Positions 22,847 through 32,097 of a stretch of DNA of 64,000 nucleotides are shown one piece after another (the first letter of the stretch is position 1; the number at the start of each line of letters is the position of its first letter). The position numbers and the translations under genes are program-made. Origin of the DNA: Ideonella sp. (GTDB taxonomy: Bacteria > Pseudomonadota > Gammaproteobacteria > Burkholderiales > Burkholderiaceae_C); NCBI GenBank assembly GCA_015075165.1, contig JABTUY010000007.1, forward strand, positions 183,139 through 247,138, in the 5' to 3' direction. Under the pieces are notes generated by a model. The model saw only the letters and a program-made list of their open reading frames with translations. It had not been told where the DNA came from and did no database searches.

Positions 22847-23145
22847 GGTGCTGGCGTGGTGAGAAGTTCGCTGCGGGCCAAGCGCCCACCCGAGCGCGCC
22901 GCCATCGCGCGCCAATGTAGCACCCGGCTTCGCTGGCGCGGGGTTGCGCCTCGATGCGACGAGGGACGCGTGCCGATGCGTCGCGGCGCGCGGCAGCGCG
23001 ACCGTGTCTCGTCATGGTATTTCCCGAAAGGGCCGCACACCCGGCGTCGCTAGAGTGGGACTCCCCCGCGGGCGATGCGCCGCGGCCTTCGAGCCGCCAT
23101 GCTGCGCAGCACGCGATGACGACCACAGAACAGCAGGAGACCGCC

Positions 23146-24147
23146 GTGACCAAACGCCGTTGGATTCGCCTCGTATCGTGTGCACTGGCTGCCGCCGCGC
23201 CGCTCGGTGCCGCGTGGGCCGACGTGACGCTGAAGGCATCGCACCAGTTCCCCGGCGGCAAGGGCGACGCGCGCGACGAGATGGTGCAGATCATCGCGCG
23301 CGAGGCCAAGGCAGCCGGCGTCGGCCTCGAGGTGCAGGTGTTCCCGGGCGCGTCGCTGTTCAAGCCCAACGAGCAGTGGAACGCGCTGGTCAACGGCCAG
23401 CTCGACATCTCGTCGTTCCCGCTCGACTACGCCAGCGGCAAGGTGCGCGCGTTCGGCGCCACGCTGATGCCGGGTCTGGTGCGCAGCCACGAGCGCGCGC
23501 TGCGGCTGAACGATTCGCCGTTCATGAAGGAGATCCGCGCCAAGATCGAGAAGGCCGGCGTGGTGGTGCTGGCCGATGCGTGGCTGGCCGGCGCGATGGC
23601 GTCCAAGCGCGGCTGCATCCGCACGCCGGCCGACGTCAAGGGCCTGAAGATCCGCTCGGCCGGCCCCACCTTCGCCGCGATGTGGCAGGCCGCCGGCGCG
23701 ACGATCGTGTCGATCCCGAGCAACGAGGTGTACAACGCGCTGCAGACCGGCGTGGCCGAAGGCACCGACACCAGCACCGGCAGCTTCGTGTCGTTTCGCA
23801 TCTACGAGCAGGTGAAGTGCGTGACGGCGCCGGGCGACAACGCGCTGTGGTTCATGTACGAGCCGGTGCTGATGTCGAAGAAGTCGTTCGACCGGCTCGA
23901 CAAGAAGCAGCAGGCTGCACTGATGGCCGCCGGGCGCAAGGCGCAGGCGTTCTTCGCCGATGCCGCCAAGGGCCTCGACGAGAAGATGGTCAAGGTGTTC
24001 AAGGAGCACAAGGTCGAGGTGGCGACGCTGACGCCGGCCGAGTACGACGCCTGGATCAAGGTGGCGCGCGACAGCTCGTACGCCGAGTTCGCCAAGGAAG
24101 TGCCCGACGGCAAGCAGCTGATCGACGAGGCGCTGGCCGTCAAGTAG
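23146..24147 (+). CDS. TRAP transporter substrate-binding protein, DctP type (probable malonate/dicarboxylate)
   Basis: Periplasmic receptor of a tripartite ATP-independent transporter. The start is GTG 23146 because CAGGAG lies 6 bp before it and the signal peptide (TKRRWIRLVSCALAAAAPLGAAWA) then begins at once; an ATG at 23116 has no such site. DctP features: KASHQFPGGKGDARDEMVQ, VFPGASLFKPNEQWNALVNGQLDI, KGLKIRSAGPTFAAMWQAAGATIVSIPSNEVYNALQTGVAEGTDT. The conserved arginine expected to grip the substrate carboxylate is in KIRSAG. First gene of a three-gene operon. Malonate as substrate is inferred from matB. Confidence 0.9.
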   Translation: MTKRRWIRLVSCALAAAAPLGAAWADVTLKASHQFPGGKGDARDEMVQIIAREAKAAGVGLEVQVFPGASLFKPNEQWNALVNGQLDISSFPLDYASGKVRAFGATLMPGLVRSHERALRLNDSPFMKEIRAKIEKAGVVVLADAWLAGAMASKRGCIRTPADVKGLKIRSAGPTFAAMWQAAGATIVSIPSNEVYNALQTGVAEGTDTSTGSFVSFRIYEQVKCVTAPGDNALWFMYEPVLMSKKSFDRLDKKQQAALMAAGRKAQAFFADAAKGLDEKMVKVFKEHKVEVATLTPAEYDAWIKVARDSSYAEFAKEVPDGKQLIDEALAVK

Positions 24148-24154
24148 GCGCGCG

Positions 24155-24670
24155 TTGGACGCGTTCATCGGCGCGGTCCGCACCGCCTCGCGCGTGCTGG
24201 GCGTCGCCGCGGCGGCGCTGATCGCGCTCGGCGTGCTGGTGGTCTGCCAGATGGTGTTCGTGCGCTACGTGCTCGGGCACAACACGATCTGGCAGACCGA
24301 CTTCGTCACCTACAGCCTGGTGGCGGCCGCCTTCATCGGCAGCCCCTACGTGCTGATGACGCGCGGCCACGTCAACGTCGACGTGCTGCCGCACTACGCC
24401 GGCCGCAAGCTGCGCTACCGGCTGGCGGTGTTCGCCGCGCTGGTGGCGCTGGTGTTCGCGCTGGCGATGGCGGTGCTGACCTTCCTGTTCTGGAAGGAGG
24501 CGTGGGACAACCGCTGGGTGTCCGACACGATGTGGCGCGCGCGGCTGTGGATTCCGTACGCCAGCATGCCGATCGGCCTGACGATGCTCGCGTTGCAGTG
24601 CCTGGCCGATCTGCTGGCGCTGCTCAGCGGGCGCGAGCCGCCGTTTGGCATGGCGGAGGTTGGCCGATGA
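24155..24670 (+). CDS. TRAP transporter small permease, DctQ type
   Basis: 171 residues from TTG 24155, 7 bp after the receptor gene. Four membrane segments are evident (VLGVAAAALIALGVLVVCQMVF; FVTYSLVAAAFIGSPYVLM; LAVFAALVALVFALAMAVLTFLF; SMPIGLTMLALQCLADLLALL) with the DctQ mark FVRYVLGHNTIWQTDF in the first loop. It forms the transporter with the large subunit in the inner membrane. Its TGA overlaps the next ATG. Confidence 0.9.
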   Translation: MDAFIGAVRTASRVLGVAAAALIALGVLVVCQMVFVRYVLGHNTIWQTDFVTYSLVAAAFIGSPYVLMTRGHVNVDVLPHYAGRKLRYRLAVFAALVALVFALAMAVLTFLFWKEAWDNRWVSDTMWRARLWIPYASMPIGLTMLALQCLADLLALLSGREPPFGMAEVGR

Positions 24671-25974
24671 GCCCGCTGACCCAGGGCCTGCTGGTGCTGC
24701 TGGTCACGCTGGCGATGTTGCTGTCGGGCGCGCCGGTGGCGTTCGGGCTCGGCGTGATCTCGCTCGCGTTCATCGTGCTGTTCCACGGCCTGGCCGCGCT
24801 CGGCGTCGTCGCCGAGACGTTCTACGCCGGACTGAACGACTTCACTCTGGTGTCGATCCCGATGTTCGTGATGATGGGCGCGGCGATCGGCTCGTCGCCG
24901 GCGGGCAAGGATCTGTACGAGGCGCTCGACCGCTGGCTCTACCGGCTGCCGGGCGGCCTCGTGGTGTCGAACCTCGGCGCCTGCGCGCTGTTTGCCGCGC
25001 TCACCGGCTCGTCGCCCGCGTGCTGCGCGGCGATCGGCAAGATGGGCATCCCCGAGATGCGCAAGCGCGGCTACCCCGACGACGTGGCCACCGGGTCGAT
25101 CTGCGCCGGCGGCACGCTCGGCATCCTGATTCCGCCGTCGATCACCTTCATCCTCTACGGCATCGCGACCGAGACGTCGATCGGACGGTTGTTCCTCGCC
25201 GGCGTGCTGCCGGGCGTGCTGCTGACCGGGCTGTTCATGCTGTGGACGCTGTTCATCATCTGGCGGCGCGGCTTTCGCTCGCATGCGATCGACTTCCGCT
25301 ACTCGTGGCGCGAGAAGTTCCAGTCGATCCCGAAGGTGGCGCCGTTCCTGGCGATCATCGTCGGCGTGATGTACGTGCTGTACGGCGGCGTGGCCACGCC
25401 GTCGGAGGCCGCCGGCGTCGGCGCCGCGCTGTGCGTGCTGATGGCGGTGGCGATCTACCGCATGTGGAAACCCACCGACTGGTGGGCGATCCTGCGCGAC
25501 ACGATGCGCGAGTCGGTGATGATCCTGATGATCATCGCCGCGGCGGTGCTGTTCGGCTACATGCTGACCTCGCTGTACCTCACGCAGACGCTGGCGCAGG
25601 CGATCGCCGACCTGCACGCCAACAAGTGGGTGCTGATGGCGATGATCAACGTGTTCCTGCTGGTGTGCGGCTTCTTCATCCCGCCGGCGGCGATCATCCT
25701 GATGGCCGCGCCGATCCTCTACCCGATCATCAAGGCCGCGGGGTTCGACCCGATCTGGTTCGGCGTGATCCTGACGATCAACATGGAGATCGGCCTCATC
25801 CACCCGCCGGTGGGGCTGAACATCTACATCGTCAAGTCGATCGCGCCCGACGTGCCGGTGACGCGCATCATGTGGGGCACGATTCCGTACGTGCTGTGCA
25901 TGATCCTGGCGATCGTCATCCTGTGCGTGTTTCCGCAGATCGCCACCTGGCTGCCGACCCGGCTGATGGGGTGA
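24667..25974 (+). CDS. TRAP transporter large permease, DctM type
   Basis: 435 residues from ATG 24667. About 12 membrane helices with DctM motifs: LSGAPVAFGLGVISLAFI, FTLVSIPMFVMMGAAIGSSPAGKDLY, LTGSSPACCAAIGKMGIPEM, GGTLGILIPPSITFILYGIATETSIGRLFLAGVLPG, and near the end GLIHPPVGLNIYIVKSIAPDVP. It drives uptake with a sodium or proton gradient. Last gene of the operon and intact. Confidence 0.93.
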   Translation: MSPLTQGLLVLLVTLAMLLSGAPVAFGLGVISLAFIVLFHGLAALGVVAETFYAGLNDFTLVSIPMFVMMGAAIGSSPAGKDLYEALDRWLYRLPGGLVVSNLGACALFAALTGSSPACCAAIGKMGIPEMRKRGYPDDVATGSICAGGTLGILIPPSITFILYGIATETSIGRLFLAGVLPGVLLTGLFMLWTLFIIWRRGFRSHAIDFRYSWREKFQSIPKVAPFLAIIVGVMYVLYGGVATPSEAAGVGAALCVLMAVAIYRMWKPTDWWAILRDTMRESVMILMIIAAAVLFGYMLTSLYLTQTLAQAIADLHANKWVLMAMINVFLLVCGFFIPPAAIILMAAPILYPIIKAAGFDPIWFGVILTINMEIGLIHPPVGLNIYIVKSIAPDVPVTRIMWGTIPYVLCMILAIVILCVFPQIATWLPTRLMG

Positions 25975-26201
25975 GGCCGCGAGGCCGGTGAGGCGAGGAG
26001 CCGTCGGCCGCTTCAGGCGGAGCACCGGGCGGCTGAGGGGAGCCCCCGGTACGAGCCCGCGTCGATCAAGCCAGCCAGCGGCAGCGATGAGCATCTACTT
26101 CGACGACGCCCTGGACCGCCGCGCAGTGGCTGGACCTGCCGCCGCACGAACAGCGGCTGACGCGATTCTTCGAAACCGGCAGGTTTGAGCCGTGGCGAAT
26201 T

Positions 26202-26230
26202 GCGCCAACTGGCGCGTCAGATGCTAGAAT
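26202..26230 (+). promoter_or_regulatory. Operator-like inverted repeat and -10 box before the Xre-RES pair
   Basis: GCGCCA-AC-TGGCGC (26202-26215) is a perfect inverted repeat; TAGAAT (26225-26230) is a good -10 box 29 bp before the antitoxin ATG. No clear -35 hexamer. Probably the autoregulated promoter. The rest of 25975-26258 holds nothing else that can be supported. Confidence 0.5.
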
Positions 26231-26258
26231 TTGGCCCGATCTCCCTGCTCTGACCATC

Positions 26259-26693
26259 ATGCTGCAAGGCGCACTGGACACCCGCTTGAGCCACCGGCTC
26301 GGCGCGATCTTCGGCCTGAAGTCGGGCGCGACCGAACAATCACTGGCGCGCGCCGACCGCCAGCAGCTCGGCGCGGCGCTGCTGCGCAGTCTGGAGCGGC
26401 AGCCGCTGCTGGCGCCGGCCGATATCCATCGCGTCGTGCCGCGCCGCACCTGGCTGCGGCGCCGCGCCGAGGCGCGTCTGGCGCGCGACGAGTTCGACGG
26501 CCTGTACCGGCTGGTGCGCACGCAGGCGCTGGCCGAGCTTGTGTTCGGCGATACCGAACGCGCCCGCGCCTGGCTGCACAGTCCGAAGGAGCGCCTCGGC
26601 GGCCAGGCGCCGATGGCCTGCGCTACCGACACGCTGGGCTTCGAGGCGGTGCAGGCCTGGCTGCACGAGATCGACCAGGGCTGGCTCGCTTGA
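26259..26693 (+). CDS. Xre/MbcA/ParS-type antitoxin (DUF2384)
   Basis: 144 residues from ATG 26259. The C-terminal toxin-binding domain is plain: RLVRTQALAELVFGDTERARAWLHSPKERLGGQAPMACATDTLGFEAVQAWL, matching the L-G-G-x-x-P-x-x-x-x-x-T-x-x-G pattern. The N-terminal half is the degenerate helix-turn-helix region. It neutralises the RES toxin downstream (17 bp gap) and probably binds 26202-26215. Confidence 0.9.
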   Translation: MLQGALDTRLSHRLGAIFGLKSGATEQSLARADRQQLGAALLRSLERQPLLAPADIHRVVPRRTWLRRRAEARLARDEFDGLYRLVRTQALAELVFGDTERARAWLHSPKERLGGQAPMACATDTLGFEAVQAWLHEIDQGWLA

Positions 26694-26710
26694 ACTGAAC
26701 TGAATACGGT

Positions 26711-27166
26711 TTGATCCTCTGGCGCATCAGCAACTATGCCGACCTGTCCGGCGCCGGCGGGCTGCTGCACGCCGGCCGCTGGCACCACCGGGGGCGGCCG
26801 GTGGTCTATCTGGCCGAGAGCCCGGCCGGTGCGCTGGTCGAGGCGCTGGTACACGTGCAGGCATCGACGGCGGCCGAGTTGCCGGTCAGTTACCAACTGC
26901 TCGAAGTCGAAGCCCCGGACGCGGCGCTCATCGAGGACGAATTGCCGGCGCTGCCGCAGGACTGGCGCGAGCGGCCGGATCTGACCCGCACGCTCGGCAG
27001 CGACTGGCTCGCAGCGCAACGCAGCCTGCTGCTGCGTGTGCCGTCGGCGGTGGTGGCGCGCAGCTTCAACCGGCTGTTCAACCCGCTGCACCCCCAGGCC
27101 GCCGTGTGCCGGGTGCTGTCGAGTGCACGCCATCCTTTCGATGGTCGGCTGCTGCGCCGGCGCTGA
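26711..27166 (+). CDS. RES-domain toxin
   Basis: 151 residues from TTG 26711. RES fold: WRISNYADLSGAGGLLHAGRWHHRGRPVVYLAESPAGALVEALVH, with the arginine, tyrosine/histidine and E (ESPAGALVE) of the active site, then QRSLLLRVPSAV and NRLFNPLHPQ. Known RES toxins use NAD+ as substrate (hydrolysis, phosphorolysis or ADP-ribosyl transfer), depleting the cell. The Xre-RES order and close spacing are typical. Confidence 0.92.
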   Translation: MILWRISNYADLSGAGGLLHAGRWHHRGRPVVYLAESPAGALVEALVHVQASTAAELPVSYQLLEVEAPDAALIEDELPALPQDWRERPDLTRTLGSDWLAAQRSLLLRVPSAVVARSFNRLFNPLHPQAAVCRVLSSARHPFDGRLLRRR

Positions 27167-27212
27167 AGCGGCACCTTCCGCACGATGGTCGTGTTCGCGC
27201 CGGCGCGCTGAG

Positions 27213-28265
27213 TCAGGCCGTGTTGCAGACGGCGCGAAAGTGCGCCGGCGCGTGCCCGGTCCATTTGCGGAAGGCCTTGCGGAAGTTCGACGCTTCCGAG
27301 AAGCCGACGCGGCCGGTGATCTCCTCGACCGACAGCGAGGTGTTCTCGAGGAACTCGATCGCCAGCGTGCGGCGCACGTCGTCGACGATGCTCTGGTAGT
27401 TCTGGCCGTGCTCGGCCAGGCGCCGGTGCAGCGTGCGCACCGACAGGCCCAGCCGCGCGGCCATCTCGTCGGCGTTCGGGTATTCGCCGCGGCTGTTCAG
27501 GCAGGCGGCGCGGATGCGGCGAATCAGGTCGGTCTCGTCGGGCAGGCTGTCCAACATGCGCTCGCAGAACTGCGCGCACAGCCCGGCGGTGATCGGGTTG
27601 GCGTTCGGGCACGGCACGCGCAGCACGGCGGCGTCGAAGTGCCACTCCATCACGCCGGCATCGAAATCCACCGGGCAACCGAACAGGCGCTCGTAGGCCG
27701 GTGCGTAGGCCGGCCGCGGGTACGGCAGCAGCAAGCGGCGCGACGGCATCGGCGCTTCCAGCACGCAGTTGCCGAGCTTCAGGATCGACGCGAACCAGAA
27801 CTCGGTGGCCAGCGGCAGCACTTCGCCCAGGTCGAGCACGTCGTGCGCCTCGAACACCGCGGTCTCGCCGTCGATGCGAAAGCGCTTCTCGAGCACCGGG
27901 CCGGCGAGGCGCACATGCTTGATGCCGAGCACGGTCGCCTCGCCGAAGGTCCGGCTGCTGACCAGCGCGTAGCCGTAGACGCCGAAGTCGCTCAGCCGCT
28001 GGCGCGTGCCGGCGCGCAGGCCGACACCGGGCACCGAATTCAGCCGCAGCGCGTTGCGCAGGATCGTCACCTTCTGCTGCTGCGTCATGCGCGCCTGCAG
28101 GTCGTCGAGCTGCCGCGGCTGCAGTCCCGTGCCCTGCAGCAGCGCTTCGGCGGCGATGCCCTGGTCGGCCATCTCGGCGAAGAGCGCACCCAGGCCGAGC
28201 ATGCTGTGCGTTGCGCCGGCGAGCGGGCCGGCCTCCCGGGTGATCACGATGCCGTTCGGGGCCAT
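27213..28265 (-). CDS. AraC-family transcriptional regulator
   Basis: 350 residues from ATG 28265, with GAGGT upstream; the frame also allows ATG 28322. N-terminal PF12625-type ligand domain (GLQPRQLDDLQARMTQQQKVTILRNAL, FGVYGYALVSSRTFGEA), C-terminal double helix-turn-helix (ADEMAARLGLSVRTLHRRLAEHG, then EEITGRVGFSEASNFRKAFRKWTGHAPAHFR). This subfamily often controls neighbouring lipid, hydrolase or oxidoreductase genes, so the divergent genes from 28382 onward are the likely target. Intact. Confidence 0.92.
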   Translation of the reverse strand: MAPNGIVITREAGPLAGATHSMLGLGALFAEMADQGIAAEALLQGTGLQPRQLDDLQARMTQQQKVTILRNALRLNSVPGVGLRAGTRQRLSDFGVYGYALVSSRTFGEATVLGIKHVRLAGPVLEKRFRIDGETAVFEAHDVLDLGEVLPLATEFWFASILKLGNCVLEAPMPSRRLLLPYPRPAYAPAYERLFGCPVDFDAGVMEWHFDAAVLRVPCPNANPITAGLCAQFCERMLDSLPDETDLIRRIRAACLNSRGEYPNADEMAARLGLSVRTLHRRLAEHGQNYQSIVDDVRRTLAIEFLENTSLSVEEITGRVGFSEASNFRKAFRKWTGHAPAHFRAVCNTA

Positions 28266-28381
28266 GGTCGGAGCGACCTCATGCGGTTGGCAGATTTTCA
28301 CCCGCCCCGTGGCGGCATTCAACCTCGTCGTCGGACGACCCTCGCGGCACCATCACGCCACTCGACAGCAGCCGTCGAGGC

Positions 28382-29635
28382 ATGACGGAGGAGACGGATG
28401 AACGATCGACCGGCCCCGCAGCTTCAAGCCGATATCGGCCTGCGCGACACGCTGACGTCTGCCGGCTGCACGAGAAGCGGCTCGATCGCTCGCGTCCGCT
28501 TTGGGAACTGCATGTCATCGACGGTCTGGCCGAGGGCCGCGTGGCGCTGTATTTCAAAGTGCACCACGGGCTGATCGATGGCCGCGGGTTCGTCGACCTG
28601 TTCCGCCGCTGGTTCGGCACCGAGGCCGCAGATCGCCAGGTGCGCGCGCCGTGGAACGTGTTGCCCGCGTCCAAGCCGCGCCCGGCGAAGCGCGCGGCCG
28701 CATTGAACGTGTCGGGGGTCGCCAGCCGGTTCACCGAAGCGGGGCGCTCGCTGCTGTCGCTGTATGCCGCGCTGGGGCGGCAGGCGCTCGCGTCCGCAGG
28801 CCTGACGCGCGGGACGCCGTTGCCTTTCCTTGGAACACCGGGCGCGTTGCGCGGCAAGCCATCGGTGCAGCGCAGCTTCGCCTACTGCGTGCTGCCGCTG
28901 GCGCGGCTCAAGGCCTTCGGCAAGCAACACGACGCCACGGTGAACGACGTACTGCTGACCGTGCTCGACCTGGCGATGAACCGCTACCTGGTCGAGCGCG
29001 GCCGCAAGCTCACCGATCCGCCGCTGGTGGCCGACATGCCGGTCGCGCTGGGCAGCGGCGAGGGCGGCGGCAACAGCATCGCGGTGCTGCAATTCCCGCT
29101 CGGCGCGGCTGCCACGAACGCCCGGCAGCGCCTGGGGCAAGTGATGCAGCGCACCGCCCAGCTCAAGGAACACGTGCGCCGCACCGATGCCTCGGCACTC
29201 ATGATCTACACGGCGGCGGTGCACGGGATCCCGGCCTTGATGGAAGCCGTGCGTGTGCCGCGTGCACCGATGCTGGCCACGTCGGTGATCTCCAACCCGT
29301 TCGGCATGCCGCAGCGCTTGTACCTTGCGGGCGCCGAACTCGAAATGGTGCTTCCGCTGTCGATGTTGGCGCCGGGCCAGTCACTGAACATCACCGCGGT
29401 CACCTACGACCAGGGATTGCAGGTCGGATTTCTCGGGCTCGCGGTCGAACTGCCGGACATCGGGAAGCTGGCCGACTACACCATCGCCGCGTTCGACGAA
29501 CTGACTGCCTCGAGCGAGCTCTCGACCCCGCGCCCCCGCATGCCGGCCGCATCACGCAAGGCGACCGCTTCTGCCACGCAGCAGCGGCGGCCGAAGCGTC
29601 GAGCGCACGAACGCCGCCACCTCGGCGCGCGCTGA
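28382..29635 (+). pseudogene. Wax ester synthase/diacylglycerol acyltransferase, N-terminally truncated
   Basis: Members esterify fatty alcohols or diacylglycerol with acyl-CoA. From residue 28 the protein follows the family well: HEKRLDRSRPLWELHVIDGL, then the active-site motif HHGLIDG, NDVLLTVLDLAMNRYLVERG, LATSVISNPFGMPQ and LNITAVTYDQGLQVGFLG. The first 27 residues are unrelated, and about 100 N-terminal residues of the family (PLDASFL-type start and the first strands) are absent. The 5' end was probably lost in a rearrangement beside the AraC gene. The active histidine motif remains, but the fold is unlikely to be complete. Confidence 0.75.
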
Positions 29636-29668
29636 TCGCGACGCAGAGCGGCGCGCGAGCTTGCCACG

Positions 29669-30694
29669 ATGAGACGCATTCGCAACCGCCTCGTTCGCGC
29701 GGTCTTTCGGGCGGCGACGCGGCTTTTTCGCGATACGCTGCTCGCCGACCCGAACGTCCCGGCGCTGCGCCGCTGGGTGGCGCGCATGGAATCGGCACTC
29801 GCCCACGACGAGCCCGGCGCGACTATGCGCCGGGTCGGCCTGGCGCAATGTGAGGCCACCTGGTTTGAAGTGGCCGGTGCGCAGCCGGGGCAGGTCATTC
29901 TCTATCTGCACGGCGGTGCCTTCGTCTTCGAGACGCCGCGCCTGCACGGCGCGTTCCTCATCCGGCTGGCACGCGAGTACGGCATGTGCGCGCTGATGCC
30001 GCACTACCGTCTGGCGCCCGAGCATCCGTTTCCGGCCGCCGCCGACGACGCCCTGGCGTCGTACCGCTGGCTGCTTGCGCAGGGCATCGAGGGGTCGCGC
30101 ATCGTCGTGGCCGGCGACTCGGCCGGCGGCAATCTTGCGCTGGGCCTGCTGCAACGGCTGCGCCACGACGGACTGCCGATGCCGGCCTGCGCGCTCGCGA
30201 TGTCCCCGCTGACCGATGCGACCTTCAGCGGCGACTCGCTGCGGCGCAACGACGGCCTCGATCCGATGTTCTCCGCCAGCGGGCTGCACAAGCTGGCTCC
30301 GCTGTATCTGCGCGACGCGAGCCAACGCGCCTGGCCGCTCGCGTCGCCGCTGTTCGGCGACCTGGACGGCTTGCCGCCGACGCTGCTGACGGTGGGCAGC
30401 TCCGAGTTGCTGCTCGACGACTCGGTGCGCTACGCGCTGCGCTGCCGGGGCGCCGAACTGCAGGTCTGGCACGACATGCCGCACGTCTTTCCGCTGTTCG
30501 AGTTCCTGCCTCAGGCACAGCAGGCCCGCAAGGGCATGTGCCGCTTCATCGCCGATGCACTGGCGGCACAGCCGCCACCTCCGGCGCTGCCCGATGGCGC
30601 TGCACACCCCGATGCCACGGTCGGTACGCCGCCGGGGCATCCTCACCCTCAGCAAGGAGACATCGATGGAACAGAAGTACAGCGCGCCGATTGA
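29669..30694 (+). CDS. Alpha/beta hydrolase, hormone-sensitive-lipase family esterase
   Basis: 341 residues from ATG 29669. Family IV esterase marks: oxyanion motif YLHGGAFVFETPRLHG, HYRLAPEHPFPAAADDALASYRWLL, nucleophile elbow VVAGDSAGGNLALGL, aspartate region LLTVGSSELLLDDSV and histidine in MPHVFPLFEFLP. No signal peptide, so cytoplasmic. Short-chain esters are the usual substrates. Follows the acyltransferase by 33 bp and overlaps the next gene by 29 bp, forming a lipid-related run. Confidence 0.9.
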   Translation: MRRIRNRLVRAVFRAATRLFRDTLLADPNVPALRRWVARMESALAHDEPGATMRRVGLAQCEATWFEVAGAQPGQVILYLHGGAFVFETPRLHGAFLIRLAREYGMCALMPHYRLAPEHPFPAAADDALASYRWLLAQGIEGSRIVVAGDSAGGNLALGLLQRLRHDGLPMPACALAMSPLTDATFSGDSLRRNDGLDPMFSASGLHKLAPLYLRDASQRAWPLASPLFGDLDGLPPTLLTVGSSELLLDDSVRYALRCRGAELQVWHDMPHVFPLFEFLPQAQQARKGMCRFIADALAAQPPPPALPDGAAHPDATVGTPPGHPHPQQGDIDGTEVQRAD

Positions 30695-31145
30695 CAAGAT
30701 CTTCGGCCATCTCACCGACGCGAAGTGGCTCGAGACGCGCAGCCTGGCCCTGGGCGAGCTGTCGGCGAAGGTCAAGGCCAAGAAATCGGCCAAGGGAGTG
30801 AGCATTTCGATGGCGCGCCGCGTCAGGCGCGACCTCCCGGCGCTGGTGGCCAAGGTTCTCTCGCCCGAGTCGGACCTGCAGTTCGAAGAGGTCTGGACAC
30901 CCGCCGAGGGTGGCAGCTACACCGGCACGCTGTCGATGGATATCGTGGGCCAGCCGGTGAAGATGACCGCCAATTTCAGTCTCGAACCCGCGGGCAAGGG
31001 CTGTGTGTATCGCATCCAGCACCGCACCACGTGCAGCATCCCGCTCGTGGGAGGCCCGGTGGCGAAGTTCGCGCAGGGTCAGGTCGAGGCGGGCTGCGCC
31101 GACGAGTTCGAGTACCTGGTGAGTTGCCTCGAGCAGAAGCGGTGA
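30666..31145 (+). CDS. DUF2505-family protein
   Basis: 159 residues from ATG 30666, with AAGGAG 7 bp upstream. The DUF2505 pattern is seen: KYSAPIDKIFGHLTDAKWLETRSLALG, EEVWTPAEGGSYTGTLSMDIVGQPVKMTANFSLEP, VPLVGG-like seen as IPLVGGPVAKFAQGQVEAGCADEFEYL. The fold is START/Bet v1-like, which suggests binding of a hydrophobic ligand; the role is unknown. It is often found beside wax ester synthase genes, consistent with the neighbours here. Confidence 0.8.
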   Translation: MEQKYSAPIDKIFGHLTDAKWLETRSLALGELSAKVKAKKSAKGVSISMARRVRRDLPALVAKVLSPESDLQFEEVWTPAEGGSYTGTLSMDIVGQPVKMTANFSLEPAGKGCVYRIQHRTTCSIPLVGGPVAKFAQGQVEAGCADEFEYLVSCLEQKR

Positions 31146-31211
31146 AGTGCGACGGGGTGGCGCGCGATTTCACCCGCTTCGACGCCTTGCCGACGCAGCG
31201 CACGGTCAAGC

Positions 31212-31353
31212 GGCGTTTCGCCCACGGCGCGGCACCGTGCAGGCGTGCGGTCGCGAGCATCACAGGGCCCGCGAGCGGCAGCATGTGCGAAAGCCCGAGG
31301 TGGGCCGCCGACAACGCAATGTCGGCATCGAGGGCGACGACGCTTCCCTGACG
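31212..31353 (-). pseudogene. Remnant of a PIN-domain (VapC-like) toxin
   Basis: On the minus strand VVALDADIALSAAHLGLSHMLPLAGPVMLATARLHGA matches the C-terminal half of VapC-type PIN nucleases (D-A-D-I-A then L-P-L-x-x-x-V-M-L-A-T-A). Nothing of the N-terminal half or of an antitoxin is visible, and the sequence loses the family after HGA. One of several fossils in the otherwise gene-free stretch 31146-31806. Confidence 0.45.
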
Positions 31354-31540
31354 AATGTGCGCCGCGCCTGCAGCGCCGCGTTTTCGTCCCCGACGGAGGC
31401 CCCGCAGCGGCGGGCACACACCGGTGCGCAGCCGTCGGAGCGATTGAGACGCGGCGCGAGACTTGAGACCGTCCGAGGTCAAGACCTCGGGAGCCTCGCG
31501 TGCAAGCCATCGGCCGGCAGCCGCAGCGGGCGCCGGGAGG

Positions 31541-31678
31541 TGCCCCTTCCACCGCGAGCGCCACCGCCCCGAGCAGACCACGCTGTACCGCTTGGTGCAG
31601 CAGCATGCCGTGACCTTCTTCGCACAAGCCGAGGCCACCGCGGGAGCCGACATCGGCGGTCGGGTGTTTCATCGATGA
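31541..31678 (+). pseudogene. Remnant of an IS91-family transposase N-terminus
   Basis: HRPEQTTLYRLVQQHAVTFFAQAEATAGAD resembles the first residues of a common IS91-type transposase (R-P-E-x-T-x-L-Y-R-x-V-x-x-H). It stops at 31678 and no zinc-finger or HUH part follows. It is not the same lineage as the cassette-borne copies. No further gene is supported in 31146-31806. Confidence 0.5.
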
Positions 31679-31806
31679 AGCACTTGGGCGCTGCATCTCG
31701 TACCAAACATGAACTCCGCGCCGAAGTCGCACGGGCGCGGACACCTTCAACCCAGGCAGGTTGCGGCCGGGGGGTGGCTACTGCGCGACATGACAAGGAG
31801 AGATCG

Positions 31807-32097
31807 ATGAACGACAAGCTCAAGTCCATGGCCGACGGGATCCTCAGGCGCGTGGTCAAGGCCGCTGGAGGCGTCCCCGGCGTGGTGACGATGGCCACCA
31901 ATCGGGGCGGCAACATCTACGAAGGCTGCGCCGGCGTACGCGAGCTCGGCAAGGACCAGCCAATGACCGTCGACTCGGTGAAGGGGATATTCTCGACCAC
32001 CAAGGCGATCACTGGCGCGGCGCTGCTGCAACTGGTCGAGGAAGGGCGAGTCTCGCTGACGGATCCGGCGCGCCGCTACGTGCGGTGCGCGGCATGA
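31807..32097 (+). pseudogene. Serine hydrolase (beta-lactamase family), N-terminal fragment
   Basis: 96 residues from ATG 31807, after AAGGAG. GVVTMATNRGGNIYEGCAGVRELGKDQPMTVDSVKGIFSTTKAITGAALLQLVEEGRVSLTDPARRYV is the start of a class C beta-lactamase-like esterase, with the S-x-x-K motif in FSTTK. Full members have about 400 residues; here the frame ends a few codons after the conserved DPA, exactly where alkylsulfatase sequence begins. A deletion remnant. Confidence 0.8.

Noticed and set aside
22942..22956. TGGCGCGGGGTTGC as a sigma-54 promoter for the TRAP operon
   Set aside because: The GG-GC spacing is one base short of the -24/-12 rule, and the site is about 200 bp from the gene.
26088..26188. 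Short ORF (33 aa) before the Xre-RES pair
   Set aside because: No ribosome binding site, no recognisable sequence, and it ends before the operator; left out as a gene.
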